This document shows, piece after piece, positions 54,470-64,000 of a stretch of DNA of 64,000 bases. The position numbers and the translations under genes were made by a program. The notes below the pieces were generated by a model. It did not search any database. It was not told where the DNA came from and was given only the letters and a program-made list of their open reading frames with translations. Position 1 is the stretch's first letter. Each line of letters begins with the position of its first letter. This DNA is from Phaeosaccion multiseriatum. Taxonomy: Eukaryota > Ochrophyta, other classes. The stretch is taken from NCBI GenBank assembly GCA_965112735.1, contig OZ218964.1, positions 1,674,001 through 1,738,000 on the forward strand. The letters are read 5' to 3'.

Positions 54470-55235
54470 TTACCCCTGCTGCTCGGCGGGCAGTCCGCGG
54501 AAGAGCGCCGCCACTCGTGTGTGGTACTCTTCAAGTACTCGCTGGTGGTGTATGGGCAGCCCCATCTGTCGAGCAATGTTCTCCTTCAGAGTCCTCTCCA
54601 GCTGTCCTTCGCCTCCTCCGCCCCCGCCCACCGCTGTCGGCATTGCGGTTGCTATTCCAACGTCTTGTGCAACCTGCTGGCGCTGCTGCTTGAATGCCAT
54701 TTTGTTGCCACTACTAGCTCTGCTACCGCTGCCACCGCTACCTCCTCCTCCTCCTCCTCCTCCTCTTGCTGCTGCTGCTGCTGATGATGATGAGCCTGCA
54801 TACCACGGCGGGCTGGACGGAGAGCCTGAGCTGGTGTGATACGAATGGCGAGAGTCATCGGGACCAGCAAAGGAGGCCGAACGGCCGAACAGACCACCAC
54901 GGAAGAAGACTGGCCCCTCTCCCAATTCACCTCCTCCGTCTCCTCCTGCAACGCCTGCTGCTGGAGGTGGTGGTCTTGCTGCTGCTTTCCCTTCCCCAGA
55001 CGGGCCCTGTCGCCAAGCGCTGACCCCTGTCAAGGCCTCTCGGCCCTCTCTGCCTTGCTGGGTGTTGGGAAACTCTTGGAGTGACAGTGACGAATGGAGA
55101 GACGAATGCCTCATCAGCGTGCTGCCGAACGACGGAGAGAAGCCCGCGCGCGAGCCTTCTCTCACCGCGGCGAGAGAGGGAGAGGACAGGGACGGGGAGT
55201 CTCGGGAGCGGGCCAGAAGTCCTCGCCTCACCTGC

Positions 55236-55278
<43 letters not shown>

Positions 55279-55725
55279 GCTGTCGGCGCTGCTGCTGCTC
55301 CGCAGGCGTCTCGTCGCTCCAGCTGCGTCCCAGCTTGGCCCCCGACCTGCTGCCGCTCGCTACCATCTTGACGCCACTACCACTCCTCCAAGCACCACCA
55401 CTAACACCAACACCGCCTGCGTGCGCCGCTGACTGTGACTCTGCGGCACCGCCCACCGCAGCGGAGACGCGACTCATATGGGCGGCCGCCAGAATGGGCA
55501 GATTTCTCCGCGCATTGTGATGCGTTGCGCCCGTGGACTGGCTCCTGGCGGCCGCGCTGCCACTGCCTCTGAGCAGAGGAGTCGGAGTGAAGGCACCATT
55601 GCCTCCCCCTCCGCCTCCGCCTGAACGGAGAGGAGCGGCACTACCATCCAGCTCCCCTCCTGATGGTTTGCCCAAACGAGGTCGCTTTGCGGGTTGCCCC
55701 TTCGACCCTGCCATCGCTGTTCCTC

Positions 55726-55757
<32 letters not shown>

Positions 55758-57629
55758 GCCGTGTGTGCAGGGCGCTTACTGCTGCTGTTGATGCTGGTGC
55801 TGGTGCTGCTGATGCTGATGCCGGTGCTGCTGCTGGTGCTACTAGCCCTACTGCGACTCGCCCCCCCCGCCCCAGGAGCACTAACTGATGAGCCTGCTGC
55901 TGTACGCACAGGTGTATCGCCTCCTCCTCGTCCTGCTGCTGCTGGTGCTGCCTCTCCTCCTGCTCCTGCTGCTCCTGCTGCTCCCCGCCCTCCCGAAGGC
56001 CCGCTCATCAGGACTTGCCTTCGGGACTTGCGGCTGAAAGAGGCGCAGCGCTGCAAAGGAGCGGAACAATCGAACAACAGAGCGGCGCCCGCCCCAGAAG
56101 CAGCGGCAGTGGCAGCAACACCTAGCCCGGCAGCAGCGACTCCGATACCCGCCACTCGGCTGCTGGTCCCGAGAGCTCCCACGGAACCTTTTCTCCGCCG
56201 CTGCGCCTCGGCCATCCGGCTCTTCTCGGAGTGCTCTTGACGGGCCCTCTCGCGCGCGTACTTGAAGGCCGTGTGTGTCGCCGTCAGCTTTCGCTCACCT
56301 CCCCCCCCGGAGCTTCCTTCCTCTTCCTCCTCTCGTCCTTGTCCTCTTTGTCCTCTTTGCCCCGGCCCCCCTAGAGACACGCTTCTCCTCATCATCGTGG
56401 TGGGCGGCTCTTCCGTTGTCAACACCACCGCCTCATCAAGCGCCTTGGAACCCCCTTCCCTTGGCCGTTGCCCCGCTGCTATACCTGCTCCTCCTGCGTC
56501 CTGCGCCTCGTGTCCTCCATTATCTTGTTGCGTTTCCACTGGTGCTACTGGTGCTGCTGGCGCTGCTGGTGCTGGTGCTTCTTCTTTGGGTCCCCCCCCC
56601 TCCGAATTGGTGGCGGGGGGTGGCGGTGGGAGCAGCAGCAGCTGCTCCGGCCAGGCGGGAGGGGCGTCTTGGCCATTCCACTGGTCCACAGTGCAGTACA
56701 CTGCCCTCATGGCCTGCGCCGTGTCACTGTTGCCGCTACTGCCGCGGCCCATTCTCGGCAAAGCGCCAACCCGATGCGCGTACGTGTGCTCCAGCAGCTC
56801 CTCGTCCACCCTTGCCTGCTTCCAAGCCATCCACGTGCTCACCTTGGCATTCTTCTTCTCAGACGGAGAAGATGATGAGCAGGTCGCACTCGTTACTCCG
56901 CCACTCTGAGTCCTTGGGTTCCTCTTGTTGTTGGGTCTTTCGCGCCCCCCGGGGCTCTTCCCTCTCCCAAGAGCAGCCGCTCCATCACCCTTTGCTGCTG
57001 CTGCTGCGGCTGCATCTCCGCCATGTACATCCCGCTTCCTCTCCACGAGGGCCGCCCTCTCCAGCCACTGTCCCGCCTGGAGGACCCTTGCAGAGTACAC
57101 CGGCAGACTGCCAGCACACTCCAACACAGAAGAGGGCGGAGGGGAAGGACAAGAAGAGGAAGAAGAAGGACTACCTGGTGAGCGCTTCTGCGCCCTCCGC
57201 TGCATGTCGCAGTCAGTAGCCCCGCCCCGGGGGGTTCCCAGGGGGGTTCCCCGGGGGTTGCGCAGCAGGGTGACGCCGGCAAGGCGAGCGGAGACGCTCG
57301 GCGGGGCGGAGGAGGCGAAGCGCACCGCCCATCGCTCCTCCTCTGCCACGTAGAACCAGAGCATCGTCACGTCCTCCTCGTCCTCCTCCCCTTCCTCGTC
57401 CTCCTCCTCCCTCTCTTCCTCCCGTTTCTCCTCCTTCTTCTCCCCCTCCTCCTCATCCTTCTCCTCCTCCTTACAGGTCATCTCCCCAAGGGAGGCACGC
57501 AAAGGCTTGAAGGCCGCCGCTCCACTGCTCTTTCTCTTTCTTCCTTTGACCACCAAGACCTTGCCTTTCCCCTTCCCTTGCCCTCCTCCTGCGCCTCCTC
57601 GGAACAGCTCCAGCACCGATTGGAGCCCG

Positions 57630-57666
<37 letters not shown>

Positions 57667-57819
57667 GCCGTGCTGAAGACTCCAGAGGCGGTGCTTCAAG
57701 CTCGATGCGCAGACTGCCCATCTCGGGGTCGAGCAGGAAGGCGCTCTGCAGCACGTCGCCGGGGTCCAACGCGTGCAACAGCTCCAAGTGCTGCACGAGA
57801 GAGAGACACGACTTCTTTC

Positions 57820-57851
<32 letters not shown>

Positions 57852-60781
57852 CCCGTTCCTTCCTCTTTCGCCCTTGCTTCTTCTGCCTCTGTCCTCTCTT
57901 CTCTTTCAAAATTGGCCTGTCGTTCGCCGCGTTCCTCCTTTCTGCGTCGCTTGCTCTCCTTCTTGGGGGCCAGCAGAGCCTCCGTTACTCGTCCTCTCTC
58001 GGAGCCTCGCTGACTCTGCCGCGCTGCTGTTGCGTGCCTTCCACCCCCGGGACTCGGACTCTGCACTTGTGTGATGTTGAGAGAAAGGGCAACGTCTCTA
58101 TATCGCTGCAATCGGACCTCGTCCTCCATGGCACTCAGACGACTCACGTTTATGGTCTCCACTCCCCCACCCCCGTCGAGGAAACGAACTTTCAAAGCGG
58201 GCGTACCACCTGTGCCTGTAGTAACCCCCCCTTTGCCCTGCCCACTGCTACTGGTGCTGTCGCTGCCCACCACCACGGCAGGGTAGAGCCTGCAGCTCCC
58301 CTCGTAGGGAGCCTCCACGAGTTCGCCGAGCGCGAAGGTCTGCTGCTGCTGCTGCTGCTGTTGCCCGGGTCTGCAGCGGCGGCTATGCACTGTTCTCCTC
58401 GAGGTGTCAGCTCCCCCCTTCTTGGGAGGGGGGGTAGTAGTAGAAGTAGCAGCAGCAGCAGCAGCAGCAGCATGGGAAGCTCCGGCTAAGAGCGGACAAG
58501 AAGCGGCGGGCACATCTGTTGCAACCTTCCTCTCTTCTGCACCATTCCCACGACCACCCGATGGACCTTCCTCCACAGCGAAGAGTCGAACACCAGGCAA
58601 CCAGACGTCCCCAACGCCCTGCTCTCCTGCTGCCCAAGCTCTTCCTCCGTCTCCTCTTGGTGTTACTCCTCTCCTCTTTCCTCCGGGTCTCCTGATGAGC
58701 AACCCTCCCCTCCACACTTCAGCCGGCTCGAGGCCCAACCACCCCACCACCGAAGAAGAAGAAAACGTCCATGATCCCGCAGACACTTCACTCCTCTTTG
58801 CAGCGCACAACTGGGCAGGGAGCGCCGCGCACCAGTGATGCCAAGGCGAGGGCTCGTCTGATGCCGGTGCTGCTTCGGTATTTGTCTCTGTCTCTGTCTC
58901 TGTCCCTATCTCTGCGCCGCCTTGTACCACCACTGCTGCTGCTGCTTCTGCTGCCGAGCCTCCTTGCCCCCCTTCTGGTGCTCGGGGAGGGGCGGTGATG
59001 GAGATCCGGCCTCTGCCCTGGAGCCTCCTCAAGGCTGCGCGTAAGCTGCCGAGAATAGGCAGAGCACACGGGTCTGTTGCCTGCGAAAGGAGCAGATACG
59101 GGCAACCCGTGACAACATAACATTGGCGGGGGGTGTTTGAGGCTTAGCACAGAGACACGAGGTGGGGGTCGGGGGGGGCGTTGCTCCGCTGGAGCCATCC
59201 ATGTTTCCAAGCGAAGGTGCCTAAACGTCCGATCAATGTGTGACTCGACGTCTCTCTCAAAGCCACAAAAAAGACCCTGAGTCCGCAACATGATGTATCC
59301 CGGAAAGGAGATTGGAGGCCTTACCGAGGAGGGGAGAGTGTGAAGGGGCTTCCACGGCAGCGAATCCCTAGTCTGCTCGTGCAGGCCGGGGGGCAGACCC
59401 ACCCACAAGATATCCAATAGACCATCCGCCCTCCCCTGCTGAGTGTGCTGTTGTCGCTGCTCCACCAACACCTGCACGTCCCTCCCTACTCCTTCCACCA
59501 GGCCCTTCTCAGAGGGGGAAGTGGCTTGGTAAGCGGCCAGCATCTCCGCCTGTGTGGATGCCTGCCAGGGTTTTGTTTAGGAACAAGAGAGAGAGAGAGA
59601 GAGTTTGGGGAGCAAGAACACGTACATGGATTGGAGGCGGGGAGAGCAAGAGGCAGGAGGGGTGGGCAGTAAGTACACATGTCATGGCCAGCAACCCCCC
59701 CCCCTTGCCGAGGTTCTTGCTTCTTTTTTCTCCCAGCTTCCCGCTCCTCCTACTTGTCAGCCCAGCCCTCGCGTGCTCCTCTCATGATTTCGCTGCTTAC
59801 CTGGAAAGCCTCCCAGCTAGCGGCCTCTTGCTTGTCGTGCACGAGTCTGCCGTTCTCCCTCACCCCCTCATCCACCCCTGTCTCCTGCAGTCCTGGGGGA
59901 CATGAAGAGAGGTGCTGCTCTACTTCTCGTACTTGATCCTGGACAAGCAGCAGCAAAGGCTGGGGAGGCGGAAAAGGAGCATGGCAGATAGACATAAGAT
60001 GGGGTGAACTAACTTAGAGCAACATTCGTCTTCGGCGTACAAAACGTACCCGGAGTAGGGAAGCACTGGCTTTTTGACCGCGGTGCCACGACCCACAAGC
60101 CCGTAGCCAGGACGGAGCAGGGGTGGGCGAATCTTCCCTTGCTCCAATGTCTTCCTCCGACAAGCCGTGGCCCCGTCCACCGCCCTTGCCGTCGACACGA
60201 GGTCGGCCTCTCTTTCGACTCTTCCTGCCTCTACCACCACCACAACCATCGCCACCTCCCTCAGATCTGCTGCTGCTGCTGCTACTGTTGCTATTGCTCC
60301 CAGTATTGGTCAAGCAGGAAGGGGCAAGCACTGCCGTCTTGAGAAGAGCAGCACTGGTGATGCGCGTCGGTCGAGGGCAAACGAGGCCTACGTGGGACAA
60401 CTGCCCTCCTTGTACAGCTAGCTCCACATCGCTTAGGACCTTGAGCAAGTGTTGTAGGTAGCTCAGCAGGTCCTTCGCTGCAGCAATCGCTGCTGCCGTG
60501 GACAGAGGCGGCGGTACTGGTCTTCCTGTGCGGATGCAGCCACCATTCGCGAGAGCTCCTCGGTCCCCCGCCGATGGCGCTGCCTCCACTACCGCCCCTC
60601 GACCAGAGCATCCTGCTGGCGGCGAGGATAGTTTTAACCCTCCTCCTGCAGTTGCTTTTCTTCCTTCTCCCCCCCCTCCTGTGCTCTGATCGTGAAGGAA
60701 AGGAATGAGTATCTTGCTATTGTAGATCCAGCATGCTGGCTCGGCAAGCAACAGAAGACGCCGATCCTGCTGCTGTCTCAT
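54470..60781 (-). CDS. Large low-complexity protein with a Tudor-like module, 1905 aa
   Basis: Exons: 60781-60050, 59938-59801, 59561-59325, 59080-54470; 5718 bases with stop and phase 0 throughout. The N-terminal 460 residues include helical stretches (AAKDLLSYLQHLLKVLSDVE, DQVREVEQHLSSC, QRQQHTQQGRADGLLDILWV). Near 58360-58130 a Tudor/agenet-like barrel is visible: FALGELVEAPYEGSCRLYPA, then LKVRFLDGGGGVETINVSRL, the usual basic-start, YPA, and D-G pattern. The rest is Ser/Ala/Gly/Gln/Glu-rich with poly-Gln runs at about 55238-55300 and 57630-57665, and ends with a compact helical piece (RTLKENIARQMGLPIHHQRV). Such a build suggests a chromatin or RNA-granule protein that reads methylated residues, but nothing proves this. 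The 4.6-kb last exon is open throughout despite its low complexity. I do not recognise the family. Confidence 0.7.
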
Positions 60782-61958
60782 GCTCTGCTCCTTTCCGGAA
60801 CCAGCTGGACAAGAAGCACCAGGGGCAAGAGGTAAATGAAGGAGGAAGGAAGGGAGGAGGAGGCGGGAATTTGAAAATGTGTCCCTCCTTGGGTATCGAC
60901 CGTTTCTGGGTATCCCAACTCTAATCTCCTTCTCCCCTCTCTTTTCTCTTTTCTCTCTTTTTCGTGCGTGCGTGGTCCTGCGTAATATTTAATTGATTAA
61001 TTAATTAAAATATTTTTAAATTAAAATATTTGGTAATAGCAAAAAATCCTCATTCCTTTCTCTACTACTCTCTCTATGCTTCGCTCCTCCATCTCTTCAC
61101 TCCGGACGGGATATGGCACTCCGGACGGGGTACGGCAGTGCGCCAATTAATCTCCCAATCCATCGGCGACAATCCAATTCAGACTCTTGGACTGATGAGG
61201 ATGAGTTACTCAGTGGCCGACTGTGCCTCCGAGGCACGGGGGTGTGTACTGTACGCCGAGGGTGCGGGTGCCTCACTTCCATGAATGAATGATGTGTTTA
61301 AATTTATGTACACTAAACTAAAAAACTACTGAAATAATATATCGACCTTGATAGAAAGCCCTCTCAAAGTGAGAGAGTTTGTGGTGTACCATGGGAAGCT
61401 CTCCTCCAATCCTCCAACCCGTCTACGGTATATCCAACCCCGAGGGAGCGAAGCGCGACAGCAGAAAGTTGAACGGCTCAAGCCACAACTCCCCGCCACA
61501 CCTCCCTCCCTCCCCTCCCTTCCTCCATCGCGCATACACGCACCTCCTTCCCTCCTCTCTCCCGTACCGTATCAAAAATTGAGGTCATCGAATAGAGCTT
61601 CCAAATGAATCCCCAAGTCATGACACTCCCCACCACCCACGTAAACGCCTATTTCCCCAAGGGGACATATCTAAAAACGACTTTTTTTCTCTTGTGCTCA
61701 TCGGCCATGTGTGCGCCTTGTCGTTTGTGCGGTGCGCTCTCCTCTCCGCTGAACCCGCCACCATTCACTCACTCACCCACCCACCCACCCGCCCATCCTC
61801 GTCACAAAGACTTTGAGGGGGGGGGGGGGGAGGGGGGAAGACAAATCAAAACAGAGAAAAAGCTCAGACCGCCAACCTGTGACTCACTCACACGTCGCCA
61901 CGCCATATGTCAAGATCTCATGGCTGCGTTCCGTTCCTCTCGCGGCTCGTCGCTTGCT
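60782..61958. other. Intergenic between the Tudor-like gene and the HHIP-like gene
   Basis: An AT-only patch (about 60985-61035, TTAATTGATTAATTAATTAA with near-palindromic AAATATT arms) stands out in a GC-rich window. ACTCCGGACGGGATATGGC is repeated in tandem with two changes at about 61099-61137. A (CCCA)n/(CACT)n patch lies at 61765-61796 and a G run at 61816-61836. I see no gene. Confidence 0.6.
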
Positions 61959-63974
61959 TCAGCACAGCCACGGCTCCCGCTCTGAGTCGTCCGCTGGTAT
62001 CTCTGTCCGAGTGCGCTTCAGGGCAGCCATGGTGATCCCCGCGATGAGCACAAGGGACAGCGCCGCCGCCGCTACCGACACGCCGATGATAACTCCCTGC
62101 CTGTCGCCGTCTGAGCTGTTGCCCTGGGCGCTGGTGGCCACGCTCACATCCTCCAACTCATCATCCGGGACTGCCTCCGCGCTGGGGGTGGGAGAGGGAG
62201 TGGTGGAGCCTCCCCCACGAGGAGTCACCGGTGCGGTTGTGGGAGGGTTCGTCGGTGTTGGGGGTGACGGGCTCGGAGACGCCCCTCCTGCCGGCGCCGG
62301 AGTAGAAGAGCCACCGCCACCACCGGGTGCTGGTTCCTCCTCCTCCTCCTCCTCCTCCTCCTCCTCCTCCTCTTCCCCCTCCGCTGGGGCAGGGGTGGCA
62401 TCGGCGTCTGCGTCCTCTGACTCGTCTGCTGCTACCGGTGCCGGAGTGGGGCTGGCCACCACGGGTGCAGAGGTCTCCGCTGCAGCTTCTGGGGACGGGG
62501 TGGAGAAGTTGCCCTCGACTTCGGCAAAGATGTCAACGTCCTCACAACTGGCGTAGGGGCAGGGCAAGGACAGGAACGCTACTCCGGGCACATCCAAGTC
62601 GTTGAAAGGCACGAATGACAGAGCGAAGATCTCTCCGTTTCGAGTTTGGGCGAAAGACGCAATGACCGGCACAATGGGCTCTGCGACGTTGGACCACATT
62701 TCTTGCAGAAACATTTTAGATTCGGACGCCCTCCCCAGGCGGCCCAGCACCGCGGTTGCGTAGTCCGCCACAAAGTAGGATCCGTAGTAGACGTCTCGGA
62801 AGGCGTTGCCGCGGTAGACGTAGCCACCCGTGACCGACTTGCCAAGGAAGGGGGAGTCGTCCTCGCAAATTTCTCCAAACCCGATCTCAATGTTCTGCTC
62901 CTCGGACATGTGACAGTATTGGAAGAGGGAGAAGGTAGTGGAGTCATCCTCGAGAAGATCCTCGCAGGTGACTTCATCCGCCGCCTTGTTGCAAACCGAA
63001 CCCTCAAAAATGGGCCAGCCGTAGTTCGCTCCCGCACGAACAAGCACTACTTCCTCCACTTTGCTCCCCCCCACGTCGCCGCACAGCAAGTCTCCATTGG
63101 CCAGGTCAAAGCTGCATCTCCAAGGATTGCGAAGGCCCCATGCCCAGATCTCCGGGCTCGCGTTGCCCCCTGCCACTACTTGGTTTCCTGGCGGGATGGT
63201 GTACGGTGCCGCTCCTTCCGCCAGGTCGGACGATACGCGAATCCGAATCATTGCCGAGTTGAGATTCTGAATGTCCTGTCCATTGTTTTCGGGGTCGTCG
63301 CGTTGTCCGCCATCGCCCGACGAAATGTACAGATCCCATTCGTCGTCGTCGCCGCTCAGCGTACTGGGGGGCTTGAAGCCTATCCAGCCGCCATTGTGAT
63401 TGTTTGCGGGGCTAGGAATGTCCAAGATTGTCACCTCGGAATCTACAGTGGCCTGTGGGTCGCCCTCCGTGTACACCATTCGCGCGACGCGCGTAATCAT
63501 GGCATTTTCGTCCACCACATTTGTTTCAAAGGTGGAGTAGCAGATAAAGAAGACGTTGGACTGAGCAAAGTCCGGCGCAAAGGCCAGGCCCAAAAAGCCC
63601 CTCTCGCCGAAGACTTCCAAGGGAGGAAGAGTCGTGTCCCGGTCGAAAATCAAAACAGAGGAGGTCACGTCTGCCCTGTGCTCAATTTCCTCCACCTTCC
63701 CCGCTTGAGAGATCATCCACCACGCGTCCTTGACGGGGTGGTAGTAGGCACCGACCACATACTTTGTTCGCTGGTCGAGAGGCCAGAGAGGAAAGATGTC
63801 TTCCAGCAAGCCACTCGCCGCCTCAGTCTGCACGTCCTCCAAGTTCAGCGGGTAAGTGTAGACAATGTCATCCACGAGTCCATCGCAAAAGCCCTCCGAC
63901 AGCCCCAGGTCGTCCCAGTGCCCGTCACAGGCGTCCAGGTAATCATCGCAAAAGCTCTTCTTCAGCGTCATGCC
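61959..63974 (-). CDS. HHIP-like glucose/sorbosone dehydrogenase domain membrane protein (5' end outside window)
   Basis: One long exon starts at 63974 after a GGGCAG acceptor, so at least one exon lies beyond the window. The first 60 residues keep a Cys-rich piece (FCDDYLDACDGHWDD, EGFCDG) like the end of the folate-receptor-type domain that precedes the beta-propeller in hedgehog-interacting proteins. The six-bladed GSDH/PQQ-type propeller follows: GERGFLGLAFAPDF, ANNHNGGWIGF, YISSGDGG, IWAWGLRNPWR, GDVGGSKVEEVVLV, GANYGWPIFEG, VTGGYVYRG. A Thr/Pro/Ser-rich stalk with a poly-Glu run links it to one transmembrane helix (GVIIGVSVAAAALSLVLIAG) and a short cytosolic tail. The protein is therefore type I and surface- or vacuole-exposed. 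Substrate and catalytic activity are unknown for most members of this family. Confidence 0.85.
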   Translation of the reverse strand, partial: GMTLKKSFCDDYLDACDGHWDDLGLSEGFCDGLVDDIVYTYPLNLEDVQTEAASGLLEDIFPLWPLDQRTKYVVGAYYHPVKDAWWMISQAGKVEEIEHRADVTSSVLIFDRDTTLPPLEVFGERGFLGLAFAPDFAQSNVFFICYSTFETNVVDENAMITRVARMVYTEGDPQATVDSEVTILDIPSPANNHNGGWIGFKPPSTLSGDDDEWDLYISSGDGGQRDDPENNGQDIQNLNSAMIRIRVSSDLAEGAAPYTIPPGNQVVAGGNASPEIWAWGLRNPWRCSFDLANGDLLCGDVGGSKVEEVVLVRAGANYGWPIFEGSVCNKAADEVTCEDLLEDDSTTFSLFQYCHMSEEQNIEIGFGEICEDDSPFLGKSVTGGYVYRGNAFRDVYYGSYFVADYATAVLGRLGRASESKMFLQEMWSNVAEPIVPVIASFAQTRNGEIFALSFVPFNDLDVPGVAFLSLPCPYASCEDVDIFAEVEGNFSTPSPEAAAETSAPVVASPTPAPVAADESEDADADATPAPAEGEEEEEEEEEEEEEEPAPGGGGGSSTPAPAGGASPSPSPPTPTNPPTTAPVTPRGGGSTTPSPTPSAEAVPDDELEDVSVATSAQGNSSDGDRQGVIIGVSVAAAALSLVLIAGITMAALKRTRTEIPADDSEREPWLC

Positions 63975-64000
63975 CTGCCCGTGAGGAGTTAGATGAACGC

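Noticed and set aside
1-64000. tRNA, rRNA or snRNA genes
   Set aside because: I looked for the T-arm GTTCRANNC pattern with cloverleaf context and for conserved rRNA words and found none that held up.

Overview
The window is nuclear DNA of a photosynthetic stramenopile (ochrophyte) alga. The evidence: GC-rich, intron-containing protein genes; light-harvesting proteins (LHC) of the fucoxanthin/violaxanthin-binding type; and plastid-targeted N-termini with the heterokont cleavage motif (ASAF in the LHCs, ADAF in a Rieske protein). A type IIC Na+-ATPase with a very long M7-M8 loop also fits a marine alga. A eustigmatophyte-like organism is possible, but I cannot fix the class. I see no rRNA, tRNA or CRISPR.

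Layout. 0-1.5 kb: 3' end of an unrecognised gene. 2.8-8.9 kb: complete ten-exon Na+-ATPase. 9.7-27.6 kb: a tandem array of five intact LHC genes, all on the minus strand. Between them lie decayed copies of the ATPase 3' end (plus strand), truncated LHC relics, one LTR-retrotransposon remnant with an interrupted integrase, and three LTR-like relics. The last three units (period 3489-3499 bp) are nearly identical. 27.9-32.1 kb (-): a WDR26/GID7-type protein, divergent from a plus-strand SMN homologue (32.4-33.6 kb). 35.0-36.6 kb (-): plastid Rieske protein. 37.6-47.4 kb (-): a 2256-residue NEK1-like kinase, divergent from a plus-strand gene that may have a chorismate-lyase-like fold (47.6-49.6 kb). 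50.5-51.6 kb (-): decayed non-LTR retrotransposon. 51.9-53.6 kb (+): ubiquitin-like membrane protein. 54.5-60.8 kb (-): a 1905-residue low-complexity protein with a Tudor-like module. 62.0-64 kb (-): HHIP-like glucose/sorbosone-dehydrogenase-domain membrane protein, cut by the window end.

How it fits together. The LHC array looks like repeated duplication of a unit joining the ATPase 3' end to one LHC gene. Only the LHC part stayed intact, so dosage of one antenna protein is the likely selected product. The other genes are ordinary eukaryotic housekeeping functions (ubiquitin ligase, snRNP assembly, kinase signalling) with no operon-like link; two divergent pairs probably share promoters. Coding and intronic DNA is full of trinucleotide and (CA)n tracts, which lengthen the proteins with poly-Ser, poly-Gln, poly-Glu and poly-Gly.

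Exon limits were set by eye from splice consensus, phase and family similarity. All ten-exon and shorter models given with exon lists keep an open frame end to end, but none is backed by transcripts.
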